DNA from: Rhodococcus gordoniae
GTDB taxonomy: Bacteria > Actinomycetota > Actinomycetes > Mycobacteriales > Mycobacteriaceae
Direction of reading: 5' to 3'
Assembly (NCBI RefSeq): GCF_001646655.1
Contig: NZ_LPZN01000038.1
Span: 1 to 57,003, forward strand
Length of the DNA: 57,003 nucleotides
The notes beneath the pieces were generated by a model. That model worked only from the letters and a program-made list of their open reading frames with translations. It searched no databases and was not told where the DNA came from. Below, in pieces: positions 13,922-22,794 of the stretch. Position 1 is the stretch's first letter. Each line of letters begins with the position of its first letter. The translations under genes were made by a program, and so were the position numbers.

Positions 13922-15184
13922 GTGATCGACCTCAAGTTCCTCCGCGAGAATCCCGATGCCGTCCGCGAGTCGCAGCGCATGCGGGGGGAGGACCCGGGCC
14001 TCGTCGACGTGCTGCTCGAGGCCGACGCCTCCCGTCGTGCCGCGGTCCTCGCCGGCGACAACGCACGCGCCGAGCAGAAGGCACTGGGCAAGAAGGTCGG
14101 CAAGGCGTCCCCCGAGGAACGCCCCGCGCTGCTCGACGGCGCCAAGGAGCTGGCCGCGAAGGTCAAGGAACTCGAGGCCGAACAGCACGCCGCGCAGGAG
14201 GCCTTCGACCGCGCGCACCTGGCGATCTCCAACGTCGTGCAGGACGGTGTGCCCGCCGGCGGTGAGGACGATTTCGTCACGCTCGAGACGGTCGGTGAGC
14301 TGCCCACCTTCGACTTCGAACCGAAGGACCACCTCGCGCTCGGCGAGTCGCTGGGGCTGATCGACATGGAGCGCGGCGCCAAGGTCTCCGGTGCCCGGTT
14401 CTACTTCCTCACCGGTTACGGTGCGCTGCTGCAGCTGGGTCTGCTGCAGCTCGCCGCACAGAAGGCCACCGCGAACGGGTTCACGATGATGATCCCGCCC
14501 GTGCTCGTGCGTCCCGAAGTCATGCAGGGCACCGGCTTCCTCGGTCAGCACGCCGACGAGGTGTACCGGCTCGAGGAGGACGACCTCTACCTCGTGGGCA
14601 CCTCCGAGGTGCCGCTCGCGGGTTACCACTCGGGCGAGATCCTCGACCTGTCGACAGGGCCGAAGCGGTACGCGGGCTGGTCGTCGTGCTTCCGTCGCGA
14701 AGCGGGCAGCTACGGCAAGGACACCCGCGGCATCATCCGCGTGCACCAGTTCGACAAGGTCGAGATGTTCGTCTACTGCCGGCCCGAGGAGGCCGCCGCG
14801 GAGCACGAGCGTCTGCTGAGCTGGGAACGGGAGATGCTCGCCGCCATCGACGTGCCGTACCGCGTCATCGACGTCGCCGCCGGTGATCTCGGGTCGTCGG
14901 CCTCCCGCAAGTTCGACTGCGAGGCCTGGGTGCCCACGCAGGAGCGGTACCGCGAGCTCACGTCGACGTCGAACTGCACGACCTTCCAGGGGCGTCGCCT
15001 GAACGTCCGCTACCGCGACGAGAACGGCAAGCCGCAGACTGCCGCGACCCTCAACGGCACGCTCGCGACCACCCGATGGCTCGTCGCGCTGCTCGAGAAC
15101 CACCAGCAGGCCGACGGTTCGGTGAAGGTGCCCGAGGCGCTCGTGCCCTTCGTCGGGCGTGAGGTGCTCGAACCCGGCGCCTGA
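13922..15184 (+). CDS. serS: Seryl-tRNA synthetase
   Basis: 420 residues, the bacterial length. It starts with the long coiled-coil tRNA-binding arm ([20 protein letters not shown] to about residue 110), followed by the class II catalytic core: motif 2 in [20 protein letters not shown], the serine-site [13 protein letters not shown], and motif 3 near [20 protein letters not shown]. It charges tRNA-Ser and tRNA-Sec in the cytoplasm. The start is GTG 13922, a leaderless position after TAGGCT. No T-box leader is seen. Neighbouring gene order agrees with M. tuberculosis Rv3834c. Confidence 0.98.
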   Translation: MIDLKFLRENPDAVRESQRMRGEDPGLVDVLLEADASRRAAVLAGDNARAEQKALGKKVGKASPEERPALLDGAKELAAKVKELEAEQHAAQEAFDRAHLAISNVVQDGVPAGGEDDFVTLETVGELPTFDFEPKDHLALGESLGLIDMERGAKVSGARFYFLTGYGALLQLGLLQLAAQKATANGFTMMIPPVLVRPEVMQGTGFLGQHADEVYRLEEDDLYLVGTSEVPLAGYHSGEILDLSTGPKRYAGWSSCFRREAGSYGKDTRGIIRVHQFDKVEMFVYCRPEEAAAEHERLLSWEREMLAAIDVPYRVIDVAAGDLGSSASRKFDCEAWVPTQERYRELTSTSNCTTFQGRRLNVRYRDENGKPQTAATLNGTLATTRWLVALLENHQQADGSVKVPEALVPFVGREVLEPGA

Positions 15185-15190
15185 GAACTG

Positions 15191-15691
15191 TCAGCGCAGG
15201 ATCAGGCAGGTGGTCGAACCCGTCGCGAGCAGGCGTCCCTCGGAGTCGCGGGCCTCGCCGCGCGCGGTCGCGGTGCGACGACCGGTGTGCTCGCAGAAGC
15301 CCTGCACGCGGACGACACCCTTGCCGGTCTGCACCGGACGGACGTAGCGCACCTGCAGGTCGAGGGTCGTGTAGCCGACCCCGGCCTCGAGGGTGCTCGC
15401 GACGCAGAAACCCATCGCGGTGTCGAAAAGGGTGGCGAGTACGCCGCCGTGGATGCTGCCCACCGCGTTGGCGTGGAACTCCTCCGGCTCGAGGGCGACC
15501 TCGGCGAAGCCCTGGCCGGCGTCGGTGACGGTGAAGCCGAGCGTGCGGGAGGTGGGATGGTGCGGGATCGTCCCGTCGATCAGCCCGCGCAGGAAGTCGA
15601 GACCGTGCATGTCGCGGTTGGCCGCCGACGTCGGCGCCGGGTCCTCCCACGTGTAGGTACGCTGCCGCTGCTGGTGCTCGTCCGTGCTCAC
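15191..15691 (-). CDS. PaaI family thioesterase (hotdog fold)
   Basis: 166 residues. The hotdog core HANAVGSIHGGVLATLFDTA is the 4HBT/PaaI signature, with the central helix carrying the general base Asp in FDTAMG. It probably hydrolyses acyl-CoA or aryl-CoA thioesters in the cytoplasm. The start is GTG 15691, 8 nt after a TACGGT hexamer on the minus strand, so leaderless. It is convergent with serS (7 nt apart). Confidence 0.9.
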   Translation of the reverse strand: MSTDEHQQRQRTYTWEDPAPTSAANRDMHGLDFLRGLIDGTIPHHPTSRTLGFTVTDAGQGFAEVALEPEEFHANAVGSIHGGVLATLFDTAMGFCVASTLEAGVGYTTLDLQVRYVRPVQTGKGVVRVQGFCEHTGRRTATARGEARDSEGRLLATGSTTCLILR

Positions 15692-15699
15692 GATGACCG

Positions 15700-15705
15700 A
15701 CCGTA
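15700..15705 (-). promoter_or_regulatory. -10 hexamer for leaderless thioesterase gene
   Basis: TACGGT on the minus strand, 8 nt, then GTG 15691. Confidence 0.55.
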
Positions 15706-15783
15706 TCCCACCGCGGAGGGCGTGACATGGGGAGCCGGGCGTGCCATTCTCGTTCCATGCGCCGTCGATGTTGATCCGGCCCG

Positions 15784-16980
15784 GTGACCTCGCTGTCCGT
15801 GCGGATGGTCGCGTACGCGTCCGTCCGTGAGTTCGTGCCGCTCTACGGGCTGTACGCGCTGCTGTTCGAGGATCACGGACTCGACACCCGCTCCATCTCG
15901 TCGCTGTTCGTCCTGTGGTCGGTCGTCGCCTTCGTCTCCGAAGTGCCCTCGGGCGCCTGGGCCGACACCGTCTCCCGTCGTGGTCTGCTGTTCGGCAGCG
16001 GTGCCCTGCTCACCGCCGCGTTCACGATGTGGCTGCTCTGGCCCGGCTACTGGGGATTCGCGCTCGGCTTCGTCCTGTGGGGTGTCAGCGAGTCGATGAA
16101 ATCCGGCACCTTCGAGGCCCTCGTCTACGACGAACTCGCCGCGCGCGGCGGCGAACACCGCTACGCGGCGATCATGGGTTACGCCGCCGCGGGCGAGATG
16201 ACGTGCGTCTTCGTCGCGATCCTCACGGCGGCACCGCTGTTCGAACTCGGCGGATACGCACTCGTCGGCTGGGTGTCGGTCGCGATCACCGTCGTCGACA
16301 TCGCGCTCGTGGGAACCCTTCCCGCCGCCCCGAAGGTGGAGGAGGCCGACGAGATCGCCGGCAGCGGCGACACCGTCCTCGCCCGCTACATGTCGTCGCT
16401 GCGCGCGGGAACGTCCGAGATCCGCACCGGCCGGGCGGTGCGACGATCGGTGGTCCTCGCGGCGGCACTGCTCGCCTGCCTCGCCTTCGACGAGTACTTC
16501 GCGCTGCTCGCACGCGAATCGGGGGCGGAGACCGGATTCGTGCCCGTGCTGGTCGCGCTGACGGCGGTCGGGCAGGTGGTCGGCGCTGCGACCGCCGGGC
16601 GGACGGCATCGATGAGCGGCCGCACGATGGGTGTCGTCGTGACGGTCGGGTCGGCACTCATCGCGGGCGGGGCGCTCACCGGAGGGATCGCCGGATTCAC
16701 GGCGATCGGTGTGGGTTACGGCGCGCTGCACAACACGGCGATCGTCGCCGAGGCACGCCTGCAGGACACGATGTCCGGTCGCGCACGGGCGACCGTCTCG
16801 TCCGTCGTCGGTCTCACGAGCGAGGTGCTGTCGGTCGCGGTCTTCGCCGGTTACGCGCTCGGCTCGCTGTGGTTGCCGATGTCGGTGCTGGTCGCGGTGA
16901 CGGTACTTCCGCTGATCGGGCTGGGTGTGGTCGCGCCGAGGCTGTTGCCCCCGGCGCGACCCGCCCGGGATCGATCGTGA
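15784..16980 (+). CDS. MFS transporter
   Basis: 398 residues, about twelve hydrophobic segments. An MFS loop 2-3 motif is visible in GAWADTVSRRGLLFGSGAL, and the central loop (about residues 185-215) is hydrophilic. It would be an inner-membrane secondary transporter. Sequence features do not identify the substrate; relatives include drug exporters. The start is GTG 15784; the region upstream is short and no clear ribosome site is seen. It is convergent with the Rieske gene, with only 21 nt between stops. Confidence 0.88.
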   Translation: MTSLSVRMVAYASVREFVPLYGLYALLFEDHGLDTRSISSLFVLWSVVAFVSEVPSGAWADTVSRRGLLFGSGALLTAAFTMWLLWPGYWGFALGFVLWGVSESMKSGTFEALVYDELAARGGEHRYAAIMGYAAAGEMTCVFVAILTAAPLFELGGYALVGWVSVAITVVDIALVGTLPAAPKVEEADEIAGSGDTVLARYMSSLRAGTSEIRTGRAVRRSVVLAAALLACLAFDEYFALLARESGAETGFVPVLVALTAVGQVVGAATAGRTASMSGRTMGVVVTVGSALIAGGALTGGIAGFTAIGVGYGALHNTAIVAEARLQDTMSGRARATVSSVVGLTSEVLSVAVFAGYALGSLWLPMSVLVAVTVLPLIGLGVVAPRLLPPARPARDRS

Positions 16981-17001
16981 GGTTGTTCTGTCGGGTGCGG
17001 A

Positions 17002-18552
17002 TCACAGCTTGCTGCTGCGCAGCTCGTGTCCCTTCGACGTCTTGCACCGGCCCGACTCGAGATCCCACTGCCAGCCGTGCAGGTTGCAGGTCAGCGTCGT
17101 GCCCTCGACGACACCGAACTTCGACAGATCTGCCTTCAGGTGGGGGCAGCGACGCTGGATCTCGTAGCCGCCCAACTCGATCGACGCAGAGTCGTCGTGT
17201 GCTTCGGCGAACCAGCCGTCGGCGTACGCGATGCGCTCGTCGGTGAGGCACTTGAAGAAGGTGTAGAGGAACTCGTTGTATCCGCCGATGCGCCACGCGG
17301 TGAATCGGGTGGACAGGAAGATCGTGTTGACCCAGTCGGGTTCGTCGTCGCGGAGAACCGTGCGCACCAATTCGGGTGCGATGCGGAAACCGTAGCGGTA
17401 CTTGCCTTCTCCCTCGATCGGCTCGCGCACGACCCGCTTGGGGAAGTCGAGCACCACGGTCTCGTCGCCCATCACGAGACCCACCGGATAGCCGATGCCG
17501 TCGCAGATGAGATCGGACTGCGCCATGATCGGCTCGAACTTCGCCTTGAGCGCGGGCAGCAACGGCTCGCCCTCGGCAGGTGCCCAGGCCGCCTTCTGCG
17601 CGGCGATGACCGGCGCGAAACGCTGCGCCATGTCCTCGATGTAGGCGGCCTTGTCGGTGAAGATCGCCTCGACCTGATCGTCGGGGATCGGGTGCGTGAG
17701 CGTCATGTGCTCGCTGCCCTTCAGATCCACCACCGAGCCGGGGATCATGAGCAGTCCGCCGTCGCGACCGTGGATCCGCAACTGCTCGAGGAAGACCTGC
17801 TGGTCGGGGAAGATGTTGCCCTCGTCGCCGTGGTCGTCGTTGAGGTCGCGCAGGTCGTCGTCGAGGAAGACCGGGGGGCCGGCCGACGGCACGATCCAGG
17901 TGGCATCGACCTGGTCGATGTAGCTGCGGCAACGATCCATCCCGCGCTGGCGCTTCTGCTTGCCGAAATTGGCCTTCGTCTTCTTCGGGATGTCGTAGAC
18001 CATCGGGTACCAGATGGCCCCCGAGTACTGCAGCAGATGGATGTCGATCCTTCCGAACGCGTCGAGCATCACGTCCATGTCGATCGGCCGCGCGTCGTTC
18101 ATGTTGAACACGGTGGTCTCACCGTCGGATACGACGAGGCCGGAATCGCCGATCGGCCCGTCCGCGGGCGCGCGCAAGGCGATGATCATGATGTCCAGAT
18201 CACCCTTGGGGCCCGAGACCGTGTGCTTCACCGAATCGGTGGTCTCGAAGAACTTCGTGAAGCCGAGCTTCTCGAGTTCGCGACGCAGGTCCGGTACCGG
18301 GTAATCGGGCAGCAGGACGGTCGCATCCTTGTTGACGTGCCTGCTCAGCGTGTCGGGATCGAAATGATCCTTGTGCAGGTGCGAGACGTACAGGTAGTCG
18401 ACGTCGCCGAGGGCGTCCCAGTCGAGACGCGTGTTGTCGGGGAACGGCACCCACGACGCGAAATACGCGGGGGTCACCCACGGATCGCACAGGATGGACC
18501 CCGCCTCGGTCCGGATGTGGAAACCGGCGTGTCCGACGCTGGTGATCTGCAC
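17002..18552 (-). CDS. Metallo-beta-lactamase/Rieske [2Fe-2S] protein (Rv3818-like)
   Basis: 516 residues. The N-terminal UlaG-like metallo-beta-lactamase domain has H58-x-H60-x-D62-H63 in VSHLHKDHFD. The C-terminal Rieske domain has C469-x-H471 in RRCPHLKADL and C489-x2-H492 in LTCNLHGWQWD, giving the two Cys and two His ligands of a [2Fe-2S] cluster. GTG 18552 follows AGGAGG by 6 nt; the frame extends much further upstream to 19704 but that part is a shadow of the acyltransferase gene. The length equals the 516 residues I recall for M. tuberculosis Rv3818. A redox-linked hydrolase or oxygenase function is likely, substrate unknown. Confidence 0.9.
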   Translation of the reverse strand: MQITSVGHAGFHIRTEAGSILCDPWVTPAYFASWVPFPDNTRLDWDALGDVDYLYVSHLHKDHFDPDTLSRHVNKDATVLLPDYPVPDLRRELEKLGFTKFFETTDSVKHTVSGPKGDLDIMIIALRAPADGPIGDSGLVVSDGETTVFNMNDARPIDMDVMLDAFGRIDIHLLQYSGAIWYPMVYDIPKKTKANFGKQKRQRGMDRCRSYIDQVDATWIVPSAGPPVFLDDDLRDLNDDHGDEGNIFPDQQVFLEQLRIHGRDGGLLMIPGSVVDLKGSEHMTLTHPIPDDQVEAIFTDKAAYIEDMAQRFAPVIAAQKAAWAPAEGEPLLPALKAKFEPIMAQSDLICDGIGYPVGLVMGDETVVLDFPKRVVREPIEGEGKYRYGFRIAPELVRTVLRDDEPDWVNTIFLSTRFTAWRIGGYNEFLYTFFKCLTDERIAYADGWFAEAHDDSASIELGGYEIQRRCPHLKADLSKFGVVEGTTLTCNLHGWQWDLESGRCKTSKGHELRSSKL

Positions 18553-18665
18553 CTTCTGCCTCCTGACGTGCTGACCTACGTACCGTCCAGGGTAGGGGGA
18601 GCCGGAACCGGCACATTCGTCGGCACCTGGCGACGCATCCGGTGGGCGTGGCCCGGGCACCCCGC

Positions 18666-18671
18666 TAGGCT
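18666..18671 (+). promoter_or_regulatory. -10 hexamer for leaderless acyltransferase gene
   Basis: TAGGCT, 7 nt, then GTG 18679. It is in a 126-bp divergent region shared with the Rieske gene. Confidence 0.6.
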
Positions 18672-18678
18672 GACCGGC

Positions 18679-19497
18679 GTGGAACCCTTCTATCGGACCA
18701 TCATCGGTGTCGCTCGCACGCTCTTCGCAGCGCAAGGGCTGAAATTCGACATCACCGGGGAACACAACATCCCCGCGACCGGCGGTGCGGTCATCGCGAT
18801 CAACCACACCGGTTACATGGACTTCACCTACGCCGGCATCCCCGCGCGGGCCACCAAGCGGTACATCCGTTTCATGGCGAAGAAGGAAGTCTTCGACCAC
18901 AAGATCTCCGGTCCCCTGATGCGCGCGATGAAGCACATCCCGGTCGACCGCGGCGACGCCGGCGAGTCCTACCGTCTCGCCGTGCAGGCGCTGCGCGACG
19001 GGCAGCTCGTCGGGGTGTTCCCGGAAGAGACGATCAGCCGCAGCTTCGAGCTCAAGGCGTTCCGGTCCGGCGCGGCACGGATGGCGAACGAAGCCGGTGT
19101 CCCGGTGATCCCCATGGTCATCTGGGGATCCCAGCGGGTGTGGACGAAGGGGCACCCGAAGCGGCTCGGACGGACGAACACCCCGATCACCATCGAGGTG
19201 GGCGCTCCCGTCCAGCCGTACGAGCCGGCCGCGGAGATGACCGCGCAACTCCACGCGACCATGGAGGAGATGCTCCACAGGGTGCAGGACGGCTACGTCC
19301 ACGAGCCCGGCGCCTACTGGGTGCCCCGCCGTCTGGGTGGCTCCGCGCCGACCCTCGAGGAGGCGACGGCTCTGGACGAGGCGGCGGCCGCCGAGCGCCG
19401 AGCGCGGAAGGCACGCGAGCGTGCCACACGTGAAGGTACCGCCGGCAGCGAGAGCAACGATGCGGGCGGCGACGGGCCCGGTACTTCGGCACAATGA
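18679..19497 (+). CDS. Lysophospholipid acyltransferase family protein (PlsC-like)
   Basis: 272 residues. The acyltransferase H-x4-D is H43 to D48 in NHTGYMDF, followed by the substrate motif VFPEETISRS and an IPMVIWGSQRVWTKGHP segment. These are the AGPAT/PlsC blocks. It transfers an acyl chain to a lysophospholipid or similar acceptor at the membrane. The C-terminal tail (about 40 residues) is charged and Ala/Glu/Arg rich. The start is GTG 18679, leaderless. It ends 4 nt before the HAD gene. Mycobacterial homologues Rv3814c-Rv3816c are three tandem copies; only one is present here. Confidence 0.92.
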   Translation: MEPFYRTIIGVARTLFAAQGLKFDITGEHNIPATGGAVIAINHTGYMDFTYAGIPARATKRYIRFMAKKEVFDHKISGPLMRAMKHIPVDRGDAGESYRLAVQALRDGQLVGVFPEETISRSFELKAFRSGAARMANEAGVPVIPMVIWGSQRVWTKGHPKRLGRTNTPITIEVGAPVQPYEPAAEMTAQLHATMEEMLHRVQDGYVHEPGAYWVPRRLGGSAPTLEEATALDEAAAAERRARKARERATREGTAGSESNDAGGDGPGTSAQ

Positions 19498-19501
19498 CGG
19501 A

Positions 19502-20389
19502 GTGAACGCACAGTCGAGTCGAGAACCGCATCGGGACCACGGCACGGGCGCGTCGCGTCCTGTCCCCACCGACGGGACGCGTCCCGGATTGGTGGCCACC
19601 GACGTCGACGGCACTCTGATCGACGACACCGAGAAGGTGTCCGATCGGACCCGCGCCGCGGTGCATGCGGTGGTCGACTCCGGCACCCCCTTCGTTCTGG
19701 CCACCGGTCGCCCGCCGCGCTGGATCGCGCCGGTGGTCGAGGAGCTGGGATACGCGCCGATGGCGGTGTGCGCGAACGGTGCCGTGCTCTACGACAGTGC
19801 CACCGACCGCGTGCTCAGCGCCGCAGTGCTCGAGGCGGACGAACTGGCGTGGCTGGCCGAGGTGGCCTCGTCGGTGCTTCCGGGGTGTGGTCTGGCCGCG
19901 GAGCGGGTGGGGGAGCGGGCCCACGACGCGGCGACGCCGCAGTTCGTCAGCGCTCCCGGATACGAACACGCCTGGTTGAATCCGGACAACACCGAGCTCG
20001 CCGAGCACGAGGTGGTCGGTGAGCCCGCCATCAAGCTGCTCGTCCGGCTCCCCGGCGCGACCAGCCGGGAGATGGCGGAGGCTCTCGTGCCGAAGCTGCA
20101 CGGGCTGGTCGACGTCACGTATTCGACCACCCACGGACTGATCGAGATCTCCGCCGCGGGGGTCACGAAGGCGTCCGGTCTGCAGGAGATGGCGCGGTTG
20201 CTGGGTGTTCCCCACGAGACTCTCGTGGCCTTCGGGGACATGCCCAACGACATCCCGATGCTGTCGATGGCGCGTCACGGTGTGGCGATGGAGAACGCGC
20301 ATCCGGACGCGAAGTCGGTCGCAGACGAAGTCACCGCCACCAACGTCGAGGACGGGGTGGCCCGCGTTCTCGAACGGTGGTGGCGGTGA
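19502..20389 (+). CDS. HAD-IIB (Cof-like) phosphatase (Rv3813c-like)
   Basis: 295 residues. Motif I is D34-V-D36-G in ATDVDGTLIDD, motif II lies in LATGRPP, and motif IV is GDMPNDIPML. The cap between motifs is of the Cof type. It probably dephosphorylates a sugar phosphate or nucleotide. GTG 19502 begins 4 nt after the acyltransferase stop; an ACAAT -10-like sequence at 19491-19495 raises the possibility of an internal leaderless start. It follows the acyltransferase as in M. tuberculosis, where the order is Rv3814c-Rv3813c. Confidence 0.92.
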   Translation: MNAQSSREPHRDHGTGASRPVPTDGTRPGLVATDVDGTLIDDTEKVSDRTRAAVHAVVDSGTPFVLATGRPPRWIAPVVEELGYAPMAVCANGAVLYDSATDRVLSAAVLEADELAWLAEVASSVLPGCGLAAERVGERAHDAATPQFVSAPGYEHAWLNPDNTELAEHEVVGEPAIKLLVRLPGATSREMAEALVPKLHGLVDVTYSTTHGLIEISAAGVTKASGLQEMARLLGVPHETLVAFGDMPNDIPMLSMARHGVAMENAHPDAKSVADEVTATNVEDGVARVLERWWR

Positions 20390-20414
20390 CTCGTTCCTGC
20401 CGGTGCGCTGCGGG

Positions 20415-22520
20415 TCAGCCCGCGGGCGCCGGCTCGGGTGCCGGTTCCGGCGCAGGTGCCGGTTCGGGCGCAGGGGCACCCTCGGGTGCGGGTCCTGCGA
20501 CGTCGGCCGGCTGATTCTGCAGCGCCTGGTCGTAGGCGTCGTCGTAGGCGCGCAGCACCTTGGTGACGACACCCGTGACCTCGTTGAAGATCAGCGAGCC
20601 GAACTCGAAGTCCGAACGCCGACCGTCCGGCACCCGGTACTCGTCGCTGGTGGGCAACCCCAGCTCACCAGCGTCGAGTCCGTTCTTCTCCCACGCCTTG
20701 TAGATCTCGCCGAGTACCGTCCATGTTCCGCCGTTCGGTGATGTGTAGATGGCACCGTTGACGAAATCGACCCGTTCGAAACCGTTCTTGATCGCGGGAA
20801 GGATCGAGGTCACTGCCTGTCCGAGCCGGCCGAGTTCGCCGCCTTCGGCGAGCCACTTCTGGACCAGCGGGTGACCGCTGAGGCGGATCAGGTCGTCGAC
20901 CGCACCCTCGGCCGTGTCGGCCGATCCCGAGGCCAGCGCTCCGACGTTGATGTCCGGCACGTTCGGCGACGGGTTCGACGGTGACGGGTTCGACGGTTTC
21001 GGGTTCGAGGGCTCCGGCTTCGACGGCTGCGGGCTGCCACCGCCGCCCTTCGCCGCAGCTGCGGCGATGTCGCGGATCTGGCCCAGCTGCGCGTAGGCGC
21101 CGTCGCCCGGGCAGCTGGTGTTGCCCACGTCGCGGTGCGCGAAGATGATCGGCAGATCCACCGCTGTGCCACTGGGGTACGGGGTGAACGAGGTGCCCTC
21201 GGAGTACATGGTGGTGCGGCCCTTGGGGTCGAGTCCCGCGCGTGCCAGACGCCAGCCGAGGAACTTGCCGACCGCATCGATCGCGGCCTGCGGCGGTGCC
21301 TGGGTGGAGAAGTCGCCCATGATCGCGATGCCGTGGGTGTTCTCGTTGAATCCACCCGCATGGGCGCCCTGGACGTTGCGCTCGAGACCACCGGCGCGAC
21401 CCTCGAAGATCTGGCCGTACTTGTCGACGAGCGTGTTGTACCCGACGTCGCACCAGCCGAGCGTCCGTGCGTGGTACGCGTAGATCGCGCGCACGATCTC
21501 GGCGGATTCGGCCTTCGAGTAGTTGTTGCTCCCCGCGGTGTGGTGCACGGTCGCGCCGCCGAGCGAGTCGTCGAAGGTCGGATTCTGGCACCGCATCGAC
21601 TCGTCGGCGCCCCACTGCTGGCGGGTGATGACCTTCAGGCCGGAGCTGCCGAGCGGGCTCGCGATGTCCTCGAGGTGCGCGTCCGACTCGCTGCTGCCGG
21701 GCGAGATGAGCACTGCGCTGACCGCTTCGGCGGCCGCCTGCAGCGGGTTCTCGCGCAGCGGCCGGGACGAGGACGCGGGCACATATCCGAGGTCGGGCGC
21801 GTCCGCGGCGGGCGAGGCAACCGGCGCGGGTGCCTCGTCGACGGGGGCCGGGGCCTCGGCCGGTGCTTCCGGAGCCGGGGCTCCGGGTGCGGGAGCCTCT
21901 GCTGGGGGAGCTCCGGGTGCCGGAGGTGCCGGCGGGGCTTCCGCTCCGGCGAGGTTCGGTTCGGGGCCGGGACGCGGCGTCAGCAGCACCTGCACCGCAC
22001 GCGTGGCGCCGACGTAGATCGGCTCGGTGCCCGTCCGCCCCGCCTCGGCGGCGTCGTCGGCGCGTGTCTCGATCGGTTCGGTCGCGGTCCACGGACCCCA
22101 GCTGCCGTCGTCGTGCCGGGCGCGGATGAGCGCGTCGGTGGCGGCGACGTCCTCGGCCGCGAGGGCGACGAGACTGAAGGGGGTGTCGCGGGTGAGTTCC
22201 TTGACGGTCGCGCCGACGCGCTGGACGATCCCACCGTTCGGGTCGGGCGCGGTGGTGATCTGGGGAAGCCCGTCGACGATCTGCTTCAGGCTGAGATCGG
22301 GCAGGTTGAGACCGGTCAGTTCCTCGAGCGGGATGATCAGGTCGGGCACCGAGGCGAGCACGACTTCCGCGATATCGGGTGCCACCGCCTCGACGGTGTC
22401 ATTGGCAGGCCGGATCTCGGGAGCGGTGCTGGTCAGCCCGGAGACGGCGAAGGGCGTCGCGACGGCCAGGGCGGCGACGGCACCCAGGACGATCGACGGC
22501 TTGGGGCGGCGATGCGGCAC
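20415..22520 (-). CDS. Secreted PGRP/N-acetylmuramoyl-L-alanine amidase with C-terminal LGFP repeat (Rv3811-like)
   Basis: 701 residues. A signal sequence (IVLGAVAALAVATPFAVSGL) is followed by an N-terminal beta domain, a long Ala/Pro/Glu linker (about residues 185-240), and a PGRP/Amidase_2 domain with zinc-type positions in ATVHHTAGSNN, WCDVGYNTLVDKYGQIFEGR and FAHRDVGNTSCPGDG. A Pro/Ser-rich linker and an LGFP-type repeat follow (GELGLPTSDEYRVPDG). It probably cleaves peptidoglycan or binds it at the cell surface. GTG 22520 has GGGAG 10 nt upstream. It is divergent from the SpoIID gene. In M. tuberculosis the equivalent gene lies just before glf. Confidence 0.92.
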   Translation of the reverse strand: MPHRRPKPSIVLGAVAALAVATPFAVSGLTSTAPEIRPANDTVEAVAPDIAEVVLASVPDLIIPLEELTGLNLPDLSLKQIVDGLPQITTAPDPNGGIVQRVGATVKELTRDTPFSLVALAAEDVAATDALIRARHDDGSWGPWTATEPIETRADDAAEAGRTGTEPIYVGATRAVQVLLTPRPGPEPNLAGAEAPPAPPAPGAPPAEAPAPGAPAPEAPAEAPAPVDEAPAPVASPAADAPDLGYVPASSSRPLRENPLQAAAEAVSAVLISPGSSESDAHLEDIASPLGSSGLKVITRQQWGADESMRCQNPTFDDSLGGATVHHTAGSNNYSKAESAEIVRAIYAYHARTLGWCDVGYNTLVDKYGQIFEGRAGGLERNVQGAHAGGFNENTHGIAIMGDFSTQAPPQAAIDAVGKFLGWRLARAGLDPKGRTTMYSEGTSFTPYPSGTAVDLPIIFAHRDVGNTSCPGDGAYAQLGQIRDIAAAAAKGGGGSPQPSKPEPSNPKPSNPSPSNPSPNVPDINVGALASGSADTAEGAVDDLIRLSGHPLVQKWLAEGGELGRLGQAVTSILPAIKNGFERVDFVNGAIYTSPNGGTWTVLGEIYKAWEKNGLDAGELGLPTSDEYRVPDGRRSDFEFGSLIFNEVTGVVTKVLRAYDDAYDQALQNQPADVAGPAPEGAPAPEPAPAPEPAPEPAPAG

Positions 22521-22794
22521 TGTTTGCTACTCCCTGTCGTTGGTGCTCGAGCGGACGGGTTCCGACTTCGGATCGTCCCTTACGTGTCGCTTTCGTAGTC
22601 CGGATCGGCCACGAAAGTTCTGTAACTCGTGATTCTTGTGTTGCTTCTGTGACATTTGTTGCCTAGCTCCGTCACTCTTGTCACACTAGACGCAGCAAAC
22701 CTTAAGCCTCAACCTGAGCTTGAGGATCGGTCGAAATTGTCCGATATCGCGGATCACGAGTTCGCGCCGAAAGCGACAACGAGGGAGCAACGTC
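22521..22794. promoter_or_regulatory. Divergent intergenic region with clustered TGTNAC elements
   Basis: This 274-bp region between two envelope genes has unusually AT-rich stretches. It contains a row of related hexamers on the plus strand: TGTAAC (22621), TGTGTT (22637), TGTGAC (22648) and TGTTGC (22657), and GTCAC at 22671 and 22680. Such short direct repeats resemble binding sites of OmpR-type regulators such as MtrA, or half-sites of Crp-like proteins, but assignment is speculative. No convincing coding sequence is present. Confidence 0.4.

Noticed and set aside
18553-19704. N-terminal extension of the Rieske frame to 900 codons
   Set aside because: It is antisense to the acyltransferase and HAD genes, and a strong ribosome site marks GTG 18552.
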